Assembly: GCA_046156035.1 (NCBI GenBank) | Contig: JBJXEW010000052.1 | Location: forward strand, 1 to 64,000 | Source of the DNA: JAEUIX01 sp046156035 | GTDB lineage: Bacteria > Planctomycetota > Phycisphaerae > Phycisphaerales > UBA1924 | Length of the DNA stretch: 64,000 nucleotides | Reading direction: 5' to 3' | In this document: one piece after another, positions 9,577 to 17,436 of the stretch | Position numbering within the stretch: the stretch's first letter is position 1 | Layout of the letters: each line of letters opens with the position of its first letter | Position numbers and translations under genes: made by a program | Notes under the pieces: model-generated | Told to the model about the DNA's origin: nothing | What the model saw: the letters and a program-made list of their open reading frames with translations, nothing else | Databases searched by the model: none

Positions 9577-10353
9577 ATGACGGCCACGCCCGCCCAGATC
9601 GCAGCGCAGCACGCTCGGACCACGCTTTTGATGGGTGTGGATTTTCTGCCGCGGTCTGCACACCGTGTCCCACCGGACCACACGATGATTGCTCCCGCCC
9701 CCGCCGTTCGCGTTGACCTCCAGGCCACGACACCGGGGCGGGACCGGGAGGCGATCCGCGTGAAACTCGCGGCGATCAACGCCCGCTACGAGGCCGATGC
9801 GCCGCACAGCCACTTCACCACGGCGCACAACAAACTGGTGTTTGGCGATGGCGACCCCGCGGCACGCCTCATGTTCATCGGGGAAGCACCGGGGGCGGAC
9901 GAGGACCGCATCGGGCGACCCTTTGTGGGTCGGGCGGGGCAACTGCTGGACAAGATGATCGTGGCGATGGGGCTGGCGCGCGAGGGCGTGTACATCTCCA
10001 ACGTGCTCAAGACGCGTCCGCCCAATAACGCGACGCCCACGCTCGATGAAGCCGCGCGGTGTCTGCCGTATCTGTGCGACGAGATCGATGCGATCCGGCC
10101 CGAGGCGATCGTGACGCTGGGCCTCACCGCCACGCGCGCGGTGCTGCAGAGTCAGGAGACGATGGGCCGGATGCGCGGGCAGTGGACCACGTTCACCCAC
10201 GCCCGCACGGGCGCCACCGTGCCGGTGATGCCGACTTTTCACCCGGCGTTTCTGCTGCGGCAGTACACGGATGAGAACCGCGGTAAGGTCTGGTCGGACC
10301 TGAAGCAAGTGATGGACAAATTGGGCCTGAAGAGCGGCGCGAAGGGCTCCTGA
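9577..10353 (+). CDS. Uracil-DNA glycosylase superfamily protein (family 4/5-like)
   Basis: A 258-residue member of the UDG superfamily, expected to remove uracil from DNA in base-excision repair. Motif A is GEAPGADEDRIGRPFVG (about residues 102-118), followed by the helix GRAGQLLDKMI that characterises family 4 enzymes; motif B appears as PTFHPAFLLR near residue 220. Family 4 enzymes normally carry a 4Fe-4S cluster with an N-terminal CTRCPL-type Cys pair, and that pair is absent here (the equivalent stretch is AINARYEADAPHSHF). An N-terminal extension of about 55 residues is also present. It may therefore be a cluster-less branch or have changed substrate; the UDG superfamily assignment itself is secure. 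Confidence 0.88.
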   Translation: MTATPAQIAAQHARTTLLMGVDFLPRSAHRVPPDHTMIAPAPAVRVDLQATTPGRDREAIRVKLAAINARYEADAPHSHFTTAHNKLVFGDGDPAARLMFIGEAPGADEDRIGRPFVGRAGQLLDKMIVAMGLAREGVYISNVLKTRPPNNATPTLDEAARCLPYLCDEIDAIRPEAIVTLGLTATRAVLQSQETMGRMRGQWTTFTHARTGATVPVMPTFHPAFLLRQYTDENRGKVWSDLKQVMDKLGLKSGAKGS

Positions 10354-10585
10354 GCAGCCCGCGAGATTGTGCGCCAGGTGCGTTGGGACACTGGAGAAAA
10401 CGCACGGCTGCTGCAACCCGCTGCCCGCACCCGCCGTATCGAAGTACGACGAATCGCTGATCGCGCACTGCTTATTGAAGAGTAGGTGTGGGGGTGTCTC
10501 TTGAAGGCAAGAGTGCGCGATTGTTCTGCACCGACCCCCACGAGACCCGGTGCCCGGCTTATCGCTGGGCGCTGGGTTTTTTCGT

Positions 10586-10651
10586 AGGGGACAGGGGTCA
10601 GGGAACAGGTGACAGCCGGAGGATGCAGGTTCTGGCTGGAACCTGTCCCCT
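10586..10651. repeat. Inverted repeat in the 310-nt convergent spacer
   Basis: AGGGGACAGG (10586-10595) is matched by CCTGTCCCCT (10642-10651), and an inner pair AGGTTC/GAACCT lies between them. The spacer separates the convergent UDG-like gene and fabF, so a shared bidirectional terminator is possible, though there is no clean U-tract. Related TGTCCCCTGTCCCC sequence occurs again near 13968-13990, suggesting a dispersed intergenic repeat. No gene is seen in 10354-10663. Confidence 0.5.
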
Positions 10652-10663
10652 CTCACCCGTCCC

Positions 10664-11980
10664 CTATTCGTAGCGTCCCACGATCAGCGAGCAGTTGTGC
10701 CCGCCGAAGCCGAACGTGTTGTTCATGGCGTAGCGGATGCGCCGCTCACGGGCGTGGTTGGGCACCAGGTCAAGGTCGAACGCGGGAAGCACCTCGCCGG
10801 TTTTTTCGTCCTTGCCGGGGCTGGGCCGGTCGAGGTTGATGGTGGGGGCGATGATGCCGTCTCGCACCGCGTGGATGCAGGCGATGAGTTCGATGGCGCC
10901 GCTGGCGCCCAGGCAGTGCCCGTGCACGCTCTTGGTGCTGCTCATGAGCAGTTTGCCGCCCTTGCTCTTGGCGGCGTGATCGCCGAAAAGGCGCATCACG
11001 GCCTGCACCTCGGCGCGATCGCCCAGAGGGGTGCTGGTGCCGTGGGCGTTCACGTACTCGATCTGGTCGGCGTTGAGGCGGGCGTCTCGCAGGGCCCAAC
11101 GCATGGAGCGGGCAGCGCCAGCGCCGTCGGGGTCCGGGGCGGTGATGTGTGAAGCGTCCGCGGCGTTGGCCTGGCCGACGAGTTCGGCGTAGATCTTCGC
11201 GCCCCGCTTCTTGGCGTGCTCTTCGGTTTCGATCACGAACATGGCCGCGCCCTCGGCGAGGACGAAGCCGTCGCGGTCGGCGTCGAAGGGGCGGCTGGCC
11301 TTGGTCGGGTCTTCGTTGCGAGTGCTCAGGGCCCGCATGGCGTTGAACGCGCCCACACAGATGGGGCTCACGGCCGCCTCGGCTCCGCCCACGATCATCG
11401 CGTCGGCCTCGCCGCGCCGCATGCAGAGCATGGCATCGCCGATGGAGTGGCCGCTGGAGGCGCAGGCCGTGGCGTGCGTGGTGCAGTGGCCCTGCAGGCC
11501 GTAGAAGATGGAGATGTTCCCCGCAGCGGCGTTGGGCATGAGGCGCGGCACGGTGAACGGGCTGAGCCGTCCCGGCCCCTTCTCGGCCAGGATGATGGCG
11601 CCCTCTTCGATGGTGCGGATGCCGCCGATGCCCGAGCCCACGACCACGCCGCAGCGTTCGTGGTCTTCCTTGGAGAAGTCGATGCCGCTGTCCTTCACGG
11701 CCTGCACGGCGGCGAAGAGGCCCAGTTGGCTGAAGCGGTCGTGGCGGCGCGTCTCGCGCACGTCCATCACGCTGGAGGCGTCCCAGTTTTTCACCTGGCC
11801 GGCGAAGCGGACATCCCAGGTGGCACCGGTCTTGGTGAACTCATCACCCTCGATGGCGGAGATGCCCGAGCGGCCCTCGCGCATCGCGGCCCAGGTGGAG
11901 GCGGCATCGTGGCCGAGGTTGGTGACCGCGCCCATGCCCGTGATCACGATCCGAGGACCTGTGGAAGTCTGTGCGCTCAT
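10664..11980 (-). CDS. fabF: 3-oxoacyl-[acyl-carrier-protein] synthase II (FabF)
   Basis: Beta-ketoacyl-ACP synthase of 438 residues. It condenses malonyl-ACP with acyl-ACP in the elongation cycle of type II fatty-acid synthesis in the cytoplasm. The start VITGMGAVTNLGHD is typical of KAS II. The catalytic Cys lies in HATACASSGHSIGDA, and the two His residues are in VNAHGTSTPLGD and KSVHGHCLGASGA; the glycine-rich C-terminus NNTFGFGGHN is intact. It lies downstream of acpP on the same strand with an 86-nt spacer, the usual acpP-fabF order. The other fab genes and rpmF normally found upstream are absent from this locus. Confidence 0.97.
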   Translation of the reverse strand: MSAQTSTGPRIVITGMGAVTNLGHDAASTWAAMREGRSGISAIEGDEFTKTGATWDVRFAGQVKNWDASSVMDVRETRRHDRFSQLGLFAAVQAVKDSGIDFSKEDHERCGVVVGSGIGGIRTIEEGAIILAEKGPGRLSPFTVPRLMPNAAAGNISIFYGLQGHCTTHATACASSGHSIGDAMLCMRRGEADAMIVGGAEAAVSPICVGAFNAMRALSTRNEDPTKASRPFDADRDGFVLAEGAAMFVIETEEHAKKRGAKIYAELVGQANAADASHITAPDPDGAGAARSMRWALRDARLNADQIEYVNAHGTSTPLGDRAEVQAVMRLFGDHAAKSKGGKLLMSSTKSVHGHCLGASGAIELIACIHAVRDGIIAPTINLDRPSPGKDEKTGEVLPAFDLDLVPNHARERRIRYAMNNTFGFGGHNCSLIVGRYE

Positions 11981-12066
11981 GGCGTTGTGCTGGGCCCTTC
12001 ACCGCCCCAACCGGGCGTGCAGGCCTGGAGATCGTCCGTCCTGGGCCGGTGGCGGCCGGAGAACGG

Positions 12067-12309
12067 TCACTTGGCGACGGTTTTGATGAAGTCGATCGCC
12101 TGACCCACGGTCTGGATCTTCTCGGCCTGCTCGTCGGGAATCGTGGTGTCGAACTGGTCCTCAAACTCCATCACCAGTTCCACGGTGTCGAGGCTGTCGG
12201 CGTTGAGGTCGGTGGTGAAGTTCGTGTTGCGCGTGATGGTGGCCTTGTCCGCGCCCATCTGCTTGGCAACGATCTCGATCACCTTGGCTTCGATTTCCTG
12301 TTCGGTCAT
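12067..12309 (-). CDS. acpP: Acyl carrier protein
   Basis: Acidic 80-residue acyl carrier protein. The phosphopantetheine attachment serine is S39 in ADSLDTVELVMEFE, the canonical DSL motif with the following helix II. Length and charge are typical (E. coli ACP is 78 residues). It carries growing acyl chains to FabF, encoded just downstream. A promoter with -35 TTGGCT, 17-nt spacer and -10 TATATT lies upstream, giving a leader of about 70 nt. Confidence 0.97.
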   Translation of the reverse strand: MTEQEIEAKVIEIVAKQMGADKATITRNTNFTTDLNADSLDTVELVMEFEDQFDTTIPDEQAEKIQTVGQAIDFIKTVAK

Positions 12310-12384
12310 TGCTCAAGACTCCATGTCGCCGGGCGGACAAACCCCTCACGCAGCCGCCCCCGCGGCTGTGGTTTACCAGAGCAC

Positions 12385-12413
12385 AATATAGCCGGTGCGC
12401 GCGCCCCAGCCAA
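12385..12413 (-). promoter_or_regulatory. Sigma-70-type promoter of acpP-fabF
   Basis: Read on the minus strand, TTGGCT (12408-12413) and TATATT (12385-12390) are separated by 17 nt. Transcription would start near 12378, about 70 nt before the acpP ATG. It is the best-formed promoter in the first 17 kb. The rest of 12310-12601 shows no gene. Confidence 0.6.
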
Positions 12414-12601
12414 GCAGGCACAGGCCGTTTCCGCACACCCTGTCCACACGGCAAGAGCGTTGGCGGTAGGATGCTGCGCCCGCCCGCCGGGTGCTCGCCA
12501 TGACCATCCGCCCTTTTCCTGCGCCGCCAACCCCCGCCACCGGCCTTGCCGGCGCGGCTCGCCCTTGCGCCCACACCCAGCCCCCGGGCACGTGCTAGGC
12601 C

Positions 12602-13441
12602 ATGCCAACCATCGAACTGGTCGGAAAACCCATCGCCATCACGGGCGCTTCCAGCGGCATCGGGGCCGCCACGGCCCTCGCCTGTGCCGCGGCGGGCATG
12701 CCCGTGGCCCTGGCGGCACGCCGGATCGACCGCCTCCGCGACCTGGCTCAGCGCATCAACGCCTCCGGTGGCCGGGCCATCGCCGTCGAGTGCGACGTAG
12801 TCCGCCCCGCCGACTGCGAACGCCTGGTGGCCAGCACGGTTGAGGCCTTCGGTTCGATCTACTCGGTCTACGCCAACGCGGGCTACGGCGTCGAGGCCGC
12901 GGCGATGGACCTGCCCGATGCCCAGTGGCGGGCGATCTTCGAGACCAACTTTTTCGGCACGCTCAACACGCTGCGACCGGCGATCCCCCACATGCGTGCC
13001 GCCGGGCGGGGGCACGTGCTGATCTGCTCGTCATGCCTTTCGCGCATCACGCTGCCCTACTACGCGGCGTACTCGGCCACCAAAGCCGCGCAGGCGCACG
13101 CGGGGCGGGCCATGCGACTGGAACTGGAACCGCTGGGCCTGTTCGTCTCCACCGTCCACCCCATCAGCACCGAGACGGAGTTCTCCGAGCGAGTGCGCAC
13201 CGAAGCGGGCGAGGCCCGCACCATGCGCCACCTGCCCAAGGGCTTTGCGCAGACGCCCGAGCAGGTGGCCCGGGCCACGGTGCGCTGCCTGCAAAGCCCG
13301 CGCGCGGAGGTGTGGACGAGCGTGCTCACGCGCCTTGGCATGGCCGTCTGTCAGGCCCTGCCGGGCATTGAGGATGTGTTCGCCCTGCGGTCCATGGCGA
13401 GGCGCAAGCGCGAGCACCGTGAGGCACCCAAGCACATATGA
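12602..13441 (+). CDS. Short-chain dehydrogenase/reductase (SDR)
   Basis: Classical SDR oxidoreductase of 279 residues. The cofactor motif TGASSGIGAA is near residues 14-23, ARR after strand 2 suggests NADP(H) preference, and YANAGYG replaces the usual NNAG motif. The catalytic Ser and YSATKAA (Tyr-x-x-x-Lys) follow. The closely related family includes acyl/steroid-type dehydrogenases; the substrate cannot be assigned. It is divergent from acpP across a 290-nt spacer and convergent with the copper-binding gene. Confidence 0.9.
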   Translation: MPTIELVGKPIAITGASSGIGAATALACAAAGMPVALAARRIDRLRDLAQRINASGGRAIAVECDVVRPADCERLVASTVEAFGSIYSVYANAGYGVEAAAMDLPDAQWRAIFETNFFGTLNTLRPAIPHMRAAGRGHVLICSSCLSRITLPYYAAYSATKAAQAHAGRAMRLELEPLGLFVSTVHPISTETEFSERVRTEAGEARTMRHLPKGFAQTPEQVARATVRCLQSPRAEVWTSVLTRLGMAVCQALPGIEDVFALRSMARRKREHREAPKHI

Positions 13442-13450
13442 GCGACCGCT

Positions 13451-13906
13451 TCACCCGCCGCTGGTGGGTGGCTTGGCCGCGCGAAACTCCAGTTTCGTGT
13501 CCGCGGGCAGTTTCACGATCTTGGTGAGGTGATACTCCGGCCCCGCGGCGTTCCACCACACCGGGAACGTGATCTCGACGATATCGCCCACAGCCACGCC
13601 GTCGGCGGTCACGCCCGGCCCCAGCGGAAAGGGCATCACCATCGCGCTCATGCCCACCACCTTTCCCGCGCCGTCGGCGAAGGTATCGATGGCCTCGTGA
13701 TGCACCTTGAAGTCGCTCTGCGGCCGCCCCGGTGTCAGCACATCGGCCACGCGCCCGCGCACGGTGTAAACCGCGCTGGGCTCGCCCTTGGCGGACGCCG
13801 CGGCAGCAGGAGCAGTGGGGGGGGCGGGCTTGTTGGCGCTTGCGCCCTCACGCTCGCACCCGGAGATGAACAGACTGGCACACGCCAGCGCACAGGCAAG
13901 TTTCAT
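13451..13906 (-). CDS. CusF/SenC-associated copper-binding lipoprotein
   Basis: Lipoprotein of 151 residues. The ATG at 13906 starts a lipoprotein signal (MKLACALACASLFISGC) whose Cys follows directly after SG; a longer frame to 13990 would lose this signal. The mature part carries the pattern VRGRVADVL..KVHHEAI......MSAMVMPFPL, which matches the small beta-barrel copper-binding proteins (CusF/NosL-neighbour type: RGVV.., HEEIPGFMPAMTMPF). The first His-Glu and the Met residues are the likely ligands. It probably binds copper in the cell envelope. TAAGTT lies 5 nt before the ATG, fitting a leaderless start. Confidence 0.7.
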   Translation of the reverse strand: MKLACALACASLFISGCEREGASANKPAPPTAPAAAASAKGEPSAVYTVRGRVADVLTPGRPQSDFKVHHEAIDTFADGAGKVVGMSAMVMPFPLGPGVTADGVAVGDIVEITFPVWWNAAGPEYHLTKIVKLPADTKLEFRAAKPPTSGG

Positions 13907-13994
13907 GCGAGAACTTAGGCTGGCGGTGCGGGCTAGGAGTCTGGCGCTCAAGGCTCGGGCTGTCCCCTGTCCCCTCGCACCTGTCCCCACTGTC

Positions 13995-14309
13995 TCAGGC
14001 CTCGACCTTCACAAACTTCTCAAGCGAGCGGAACTCATCGGCAAGGTCCAGCGTGTAGAGCATGCTCCACGTCTGCCCGCGGATGGCGCGCACCAGTTTG
14101 CCCACCTCGGCGCGGCTGGTCCAATCGCGGTTGCCGCGGTTGTACACGTTCAGGTTCTGCTGGCGCTTGTGGTGGGCCTTCCGCAGGCCGCGCTTGATCA
14201 CCGGGTCCATCCGCATCAGGCGCTCCAGCGTGGTCCGGCCCGCGGCGGAAGTGGGGGTCTTGGTGACTGTGCAGCGGATGGTCTGGCCGGGCTTGATCTT
14301 GTCTGTCAT
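13995..14309 (-). CDS. Conserved planctomycete protein of unknown function
   Basis: Basic 104-residue protein starting at ATG 14309 (MTDKIKPGQTIRCTVTKTPT). It contains RTTLERLMRMDPVIKRGLRK, QQNLNVYNRGNRDW and a C-terminal helical segment, with no Cys pairs or membrane helix. Its composition and the neat boundaries mark it as a real gene. I recognise it only as a conserved protein type of this phylum and assign no function; the high Lys/Arg content would suit nucleic-acid binding, which is inference. The same frame stays open upstream to 15950 antisense to the Memo gene, which is not coding. Confidence 0.7.
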   Translation of the reverse strand: MTDKIKPGQTIRCTVTKTPTSAAGRTTLERLMRMDPVIKRGLRKAHHKRQQNLNVYNRGNRDWTSRAEVGKLVRAIRGQTWSMLYTLDLADEFRSLEKFVKVEA

Positions 14310-14450
14310 GGAAGCACCTTCGATAAGCGGCACCCTCGGCCCCCGAAAAACGGGCCGCCACGGGCAGGAGAGAAGTGTAGACGGCTCGCTTGCAGAGGTC
14401 ATGCCCGGCGCGTCAACCGCACCGCGCCGGGGCCTACGCTTGGCCCGACT

Positions 14451-15854
14451 ATGAGCCAAACACCATCCGTTCCCGGCGGCGTTCCCGAGGGCGAAGGCAC
14501 GCCCGTGCCCGCCGCCTCCATCCCGCCCTTTGACGCAGCCAAGCCCCACATGGCCCGGCCCAAACTCCGCCCCCTGCGCGGCTTCCCCGCCCAGGCCCAA
14601 GGCCCGGACGGCAAGCCCGTCACCATGCTCGGCCTGGCCGATGCCCGCCAGATTTCCGACAAAATGGTGATGACCATGCCCGCCACGCAGGTGGTGCTGC
14701 CGCTCATGGACGGCGCGCGCGACCTGGACCAGATTGTGGAACAGGTGGGGCGGGGCCTCACTCGGGTGATCCTCGAAAACCTCGTGGCCCAACTCGACGA
14801 TGCGGGGTTCCTGCACGGCCCCACGTTTGACGCCATGCTCGGCAAGATGCACGCCGACTTTGACGCGGGCGAGAATCTGCCCCCGGCCAGTTCCGCGCAA
14901 TTTGCCGAGGCCCTGATCGAACGCAACGAAGACGGCAGCCCCAAGGAAGGCCCCATCTCCGAGGCCCAGCAGGCCGAACGCATGGGCAAGGTCTTTGACC
15001 AGTGGATCGGTGAGGCCCTGAAGAACGCCAACGACCCCGCCCTCACGGCCCTGCCAAGCGCCGTCGTCGTTCCGCACCTTGACTACCCGCGCGGCTGGAT
15101 CAACTACGCCAACGTCTGGGGCCGCCTTCGCGTGGCTGATCGCCCGGACCGCATCGTGATCCTCGGCACCAACCACTTCGGTGAAGACACCGGCGTGTGC
15201 GGGTGCGATAAGGGCTACTCCACGCCCTTCGGTATCGCGCCCCTCGACAAGGACCTGGCCGCGAAACTCCGCCAGCGCCTGGGCGATGCCATTTTCGCGC
15301 ACCGCTTTGACCACGAGCGCGAGCACTCCATTGAACTGCAGGTGCCCTGGCTCCAGCATGTGTTCGGCAAGAACGATGCGGGGGCCTACCCCAAGGTGTT
15401 CGGCGCGCTGATCCACGACCCTGCCATCAAGAACGGTGAGAGTTACGACGGCACCGGCGTGAGTTTGCAGGCCTTTGTCGAGGCCCTGCGGGCTTCGCTG
15501 GCCGAACTCCCCGGCAAGACGCTGATCGTGAGTTCCGCCGATCTCTCCCACGTCGGCCCGGCCTTCGGCGACCCCAAGCCCTTGGGCGGCGAGGAAGAAG
15601 AGGCCGCCGCGGCACGCAACAAGGTGTTCGAGCACGACCGCGACATGCTGCGGCATGTGGCCGACAACAAGCCGTGGGACCTTGTGGCGAGCATGGCCTG
15701 GCAGCAGAACCCCACACGCTGGTGCAGCACGGGCAACCTGGTGGCCACGCTGCTGGCCGCGCAGCCCACGCAGGTGCGCATGCTCAACTACAGCGCGGCG
15801 ATGGACCAGCAGGGTGCCGCGATGGTCTCGAGCTGCGCGGCGATCATGAGTTGA
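14451..15854 (+). CDS. AmmeMemoRadiSam system protein B (Memo-like)
   Basis: A 467-residue protein with a C-terminal Memo domain. VVVPHLDYPRGWINYANVW, IVILGTNHFGEDTG, DHEREHSIELQVPWLQHV and VSSADLSHVG are the conserved blocks containing the His/Asp/Glu/Cys cluster of the Memo/class III extradiol dioxygenase fold. The first 200 residues form an additional helical domain (VVLPLMDGARDLDQIVEQVG) that resembles a PqqD-like fold. Stand-alone Memo proteins with this extension occur in planctomycetes; the reaction is not established. The start is fixed by composition, since the frame stays open further upstream. Confidence 0.88.
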   Translation: MSQTPSVPGGVPEGEGTPVPAASIPPFDAAKPHMARPKLRPLRGFPAQAQGPDGKPVTMLGLADARQISDKMVMTMPATQVVLPLMDGARDLDQIVEQVGRGLTRVILENLVAQLDDAGFLHGPTFDAMLGKMHADFDAGENLPPASSAQFAEALIERNEDGSPKEGPISEAQQAERMGKVFDQWIGEALKNANDPALTALPSAVVVPHLDYPRGWINYANVWGRLRVADRPDRIVILGTNHFGEDTGVCGCDKGYSTPFGIAPLDKDLAAKLRQRLGDAIFAHRFDHEREHSIELQVPWLQHVFGKNDAGAYPKVFGALIHDPAIKNGESYDGTGVSLQAFVEALRASLAELPGKTLIVSSADLSHVGPAFGDPKPLGGEEEEAAAARNKVFEHDRDMLRHVADNKPWDLVASMAWQQNPTRWCSTGNLVATLLAAQPTQVRMLNYSAAMDQQGAAMVSSCAAIMS

Positions 15855-15870
15855 CGGGGGACCATCGGCC

Positions 15871-16563
15871 TCACCGTCGCGGCACGCCCAGCACCGCCTG
15901 CCGGATGCGCTGCATGGTGGTGACCACCGCCGGGCGCACGTAGAGCGCATCGCCGTAGCCGCGTGTGCTCATGTCGGTGATGACGCGCGTGAAGCCGGCG
16001 TTGGCCAGGTGCTCATCAATCTGCGGCAAGAGCGCGCACCCGGCGTACATCTCGCGTGTGTTCACCTCGCACAGCACCGCGTCCATCGCGGCCAGAGTTC
16101 GCGGGGCGCCGCGCAGCACGTGCAACTCGTACCCCTGCACATCCACGGCCAGCAGCGAGTACGCGGCCGGGTCGAGGCCTTCGCGTGCGAGCAGATCGTC
16201 CAGCGGAACCACCTTCACCCGCACCGTTCCGCCGCGCGGATATTGGGGGTGCGCTTCAAGGTGCAGGCGGGGTTCGAGAAGGGAGTTGGAGAGGCCATCG
16301 TTGTTGGCGAGCACGTGCATGTCGGCCTCGCCGGGCACCTCGCCGCAGGCGGTGTGGAACGCGCGGATGGTGGGCGATGCTGGCAGCCGCGCCCGCAGGC
16401 GGGCGAAGAGGTCGGGCTGCGGTTCGATCCAGACCTGGTTCACGAACCCGAACCGCTGGTACGCGGGCAGTTCCTGGCCTTCGTGTGCGCCCACGTGGAT
16501 CACGCCGCGCGGCGGAACGCGGAAGCGGCTCAGAGCACGCGGCAAACTGCGCATGAGACCCAT
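15871..16563 (-). CDS. FkbM-family SAM-dependent methyltransferase
   Basis: A 230-residue methyltransferase. The SAM-binding motif I appears as GVIHVGAHEGQELPAYQRFG, motif II as VWIEPQPDLF, and the FkbM signature LLAVDVQGYELHVLRGAP is present, ending the Rossmann core. FkbM proteins O-methylate sugars or other small molecules, often in cell-surface glycan loci. TATCCT lies 7 nt before the start ATG on this strand, fitting a leaderless promoter. Confidence 0.92.
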   Translation of the reverse strand: MGLMRSLPRALSRFRVPPRGVIHVGAHEGQELPAYQRFGFVNQVWIEPQPDLFARLRARLPASPTIRAFHTACGEVPGEADMHVLANNDGLSNSLLEPRLHLEAHPQYPRGGTVRVKVVPLDDLLAREGLDPAAYSLLAVDVQGYELHVLRGAPRTLAAMDAVLCEVNTREMYAGCALLPQIDEHLANAGFTRVITDMSTRGYGDALYVRPAVVTTMQRIRQAVLGVPRR

Positions 16564-16630
16564 GGGGCAGAGGATACGGCGGGGGGCGTGCGCCTGCGGA
16601 AGCAGCGATGGCCTCGTGTCTGACGTCTCG

Positions 16631-16655
16631 CGTCTGGCGTCTGGCGTCTGGCGTC
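16631..16655. repeat. 7-bp tandem repeat upstream of ssrA
   Basis: CGTCTGG occurs three times in tandem with a partial fourth copy, followed by a looser CGTGCCTTCGTGCCTCTGCG repeat up to about 16695. It lies in the 225-nt spacer between the FkbM gene and the tmRNA gene. Confidence 0.7.
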
Positions 16656-16788
16656 CGCTCGTGCCTTCGTGCCTCTGCGCCTTCGTGCCCTTCGAGACCT
16701 TCGCGGTAAGCCGTCTCTTCTGGCTCGCCGCCCGCGGCTATCGGCCCGCCGCTTGCCACCCCTCGCGCATATCCTCCCCAGTCCAATC

Positions 16789-17135
16789 GGGGCCGATGTG
16801 GTTTCGACCGGGCATGTGATGTTGGATGTGGCGCGTCGTGGAGCCTGCAGGCCACGTAAAAAGTAGGCACAAAATCAGTTGCCAACAGCAACTACGCTCT
16901 CGCTGCCTAATTAGGCGGCGCGCTCCCCCTGCGATGCCTGATGACGGGGGGAGCGAAAAACATCGGGCTGGCGCCGAAGGGGTTCACCCAGACGACGGCG
17001 TGAGGAGTTTCTGGGGGATAGGAACGAGGCCAGCCTGCCGCGGGCGTGCCCGGACCGAATGCAAAACAGCGGCTACACGCGTAGAGGCATCCAGCGGACT
17101 GTTCCGGCACGGGGGTTCGATTCCCCCCGGCTCCA
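16789..17135 (+). ncRNA. ssrA: tmRNA
   Basis: Complete one-piece tmRNA of 347 nt. The 5' end GGGGCCGATGTGGTTTCGAC matches the conserved tmRNA start. Its first seven bases pair perfectly, with one G-U, with CGGCTCC at 17128-17134, leaving discriminator A 17135; CCA is not encoded. The T-arm is CGGGGGTTCGATTCCCCCC. The tag reading frame runs from GCC 16881 to TAA 16908-16910 and encodes ANSNYALAA (after the Ala charged on the tRNA domain), a typical ALAA-ending degradation tag. It rescues stalled ribosomes with SmpB. An accessory block begins immediately after its 3' end; tmRNA 3' ends are classical integration sites. Confidence 0.95.
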
Positions 17136-17436
17136 TTTTGAGCGGTTTTCGCAACAGGCCGAAATCGCTCGCAAGTGCTTGAATCACCGGGACTTGGAGC
17201 GATCGCGCAGGAGGCTCGCATTTCTCGGTTGCGAGCCGTTTCGAGGCCTTTCGGCTGGTTACTGCGCCGCTTTTTGCGCCGCCTGGCTGATCCGCCTTTT
17301 GTCTATCGCAGGATCAAAACGTGCCCAATGGTGATTTGAAGCGCCGAGCGGCACGCTGCACCGCGAACTCCGCCTCTTCTCCGGACCGGCTGCAGGGGCG
17401 GCAGCCTTGGCCTTGTCACCAATGGGCGTTCGACGC
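17136..17436. other. Island-edge spacer with a hairpin, no gene
   Basis: The 300 nt after the tmRNA hold no credible reading frame. A perfect hairpin, GGCTCGCA (17213-17220) with TGCGAGCC (17230-17237) around a 9-nt loop, is the main structure. Repeats close to an attachment site can be recombinase or excisionase binding sites, but this is inference. Confidence 0.45.

Noticed and set aside
11216..12103. 295-codon + strand frame over fabF
   Set aside because: Shadow of fabF, which is certain on the minus strand.
14310..15950. N-terminal extension of the small gene at 13995-14309 through the Memo gene
   Set aside because: Antisense shadow of the Memo gene; the real protein begins at ATG 14309.
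16631..16695. CRISPR array
   Set aside because: The units are 7 bp direct tandem repeats without spacers. No CRISPR repeat-spacer pattern or cas gene is found anywhere in the window.
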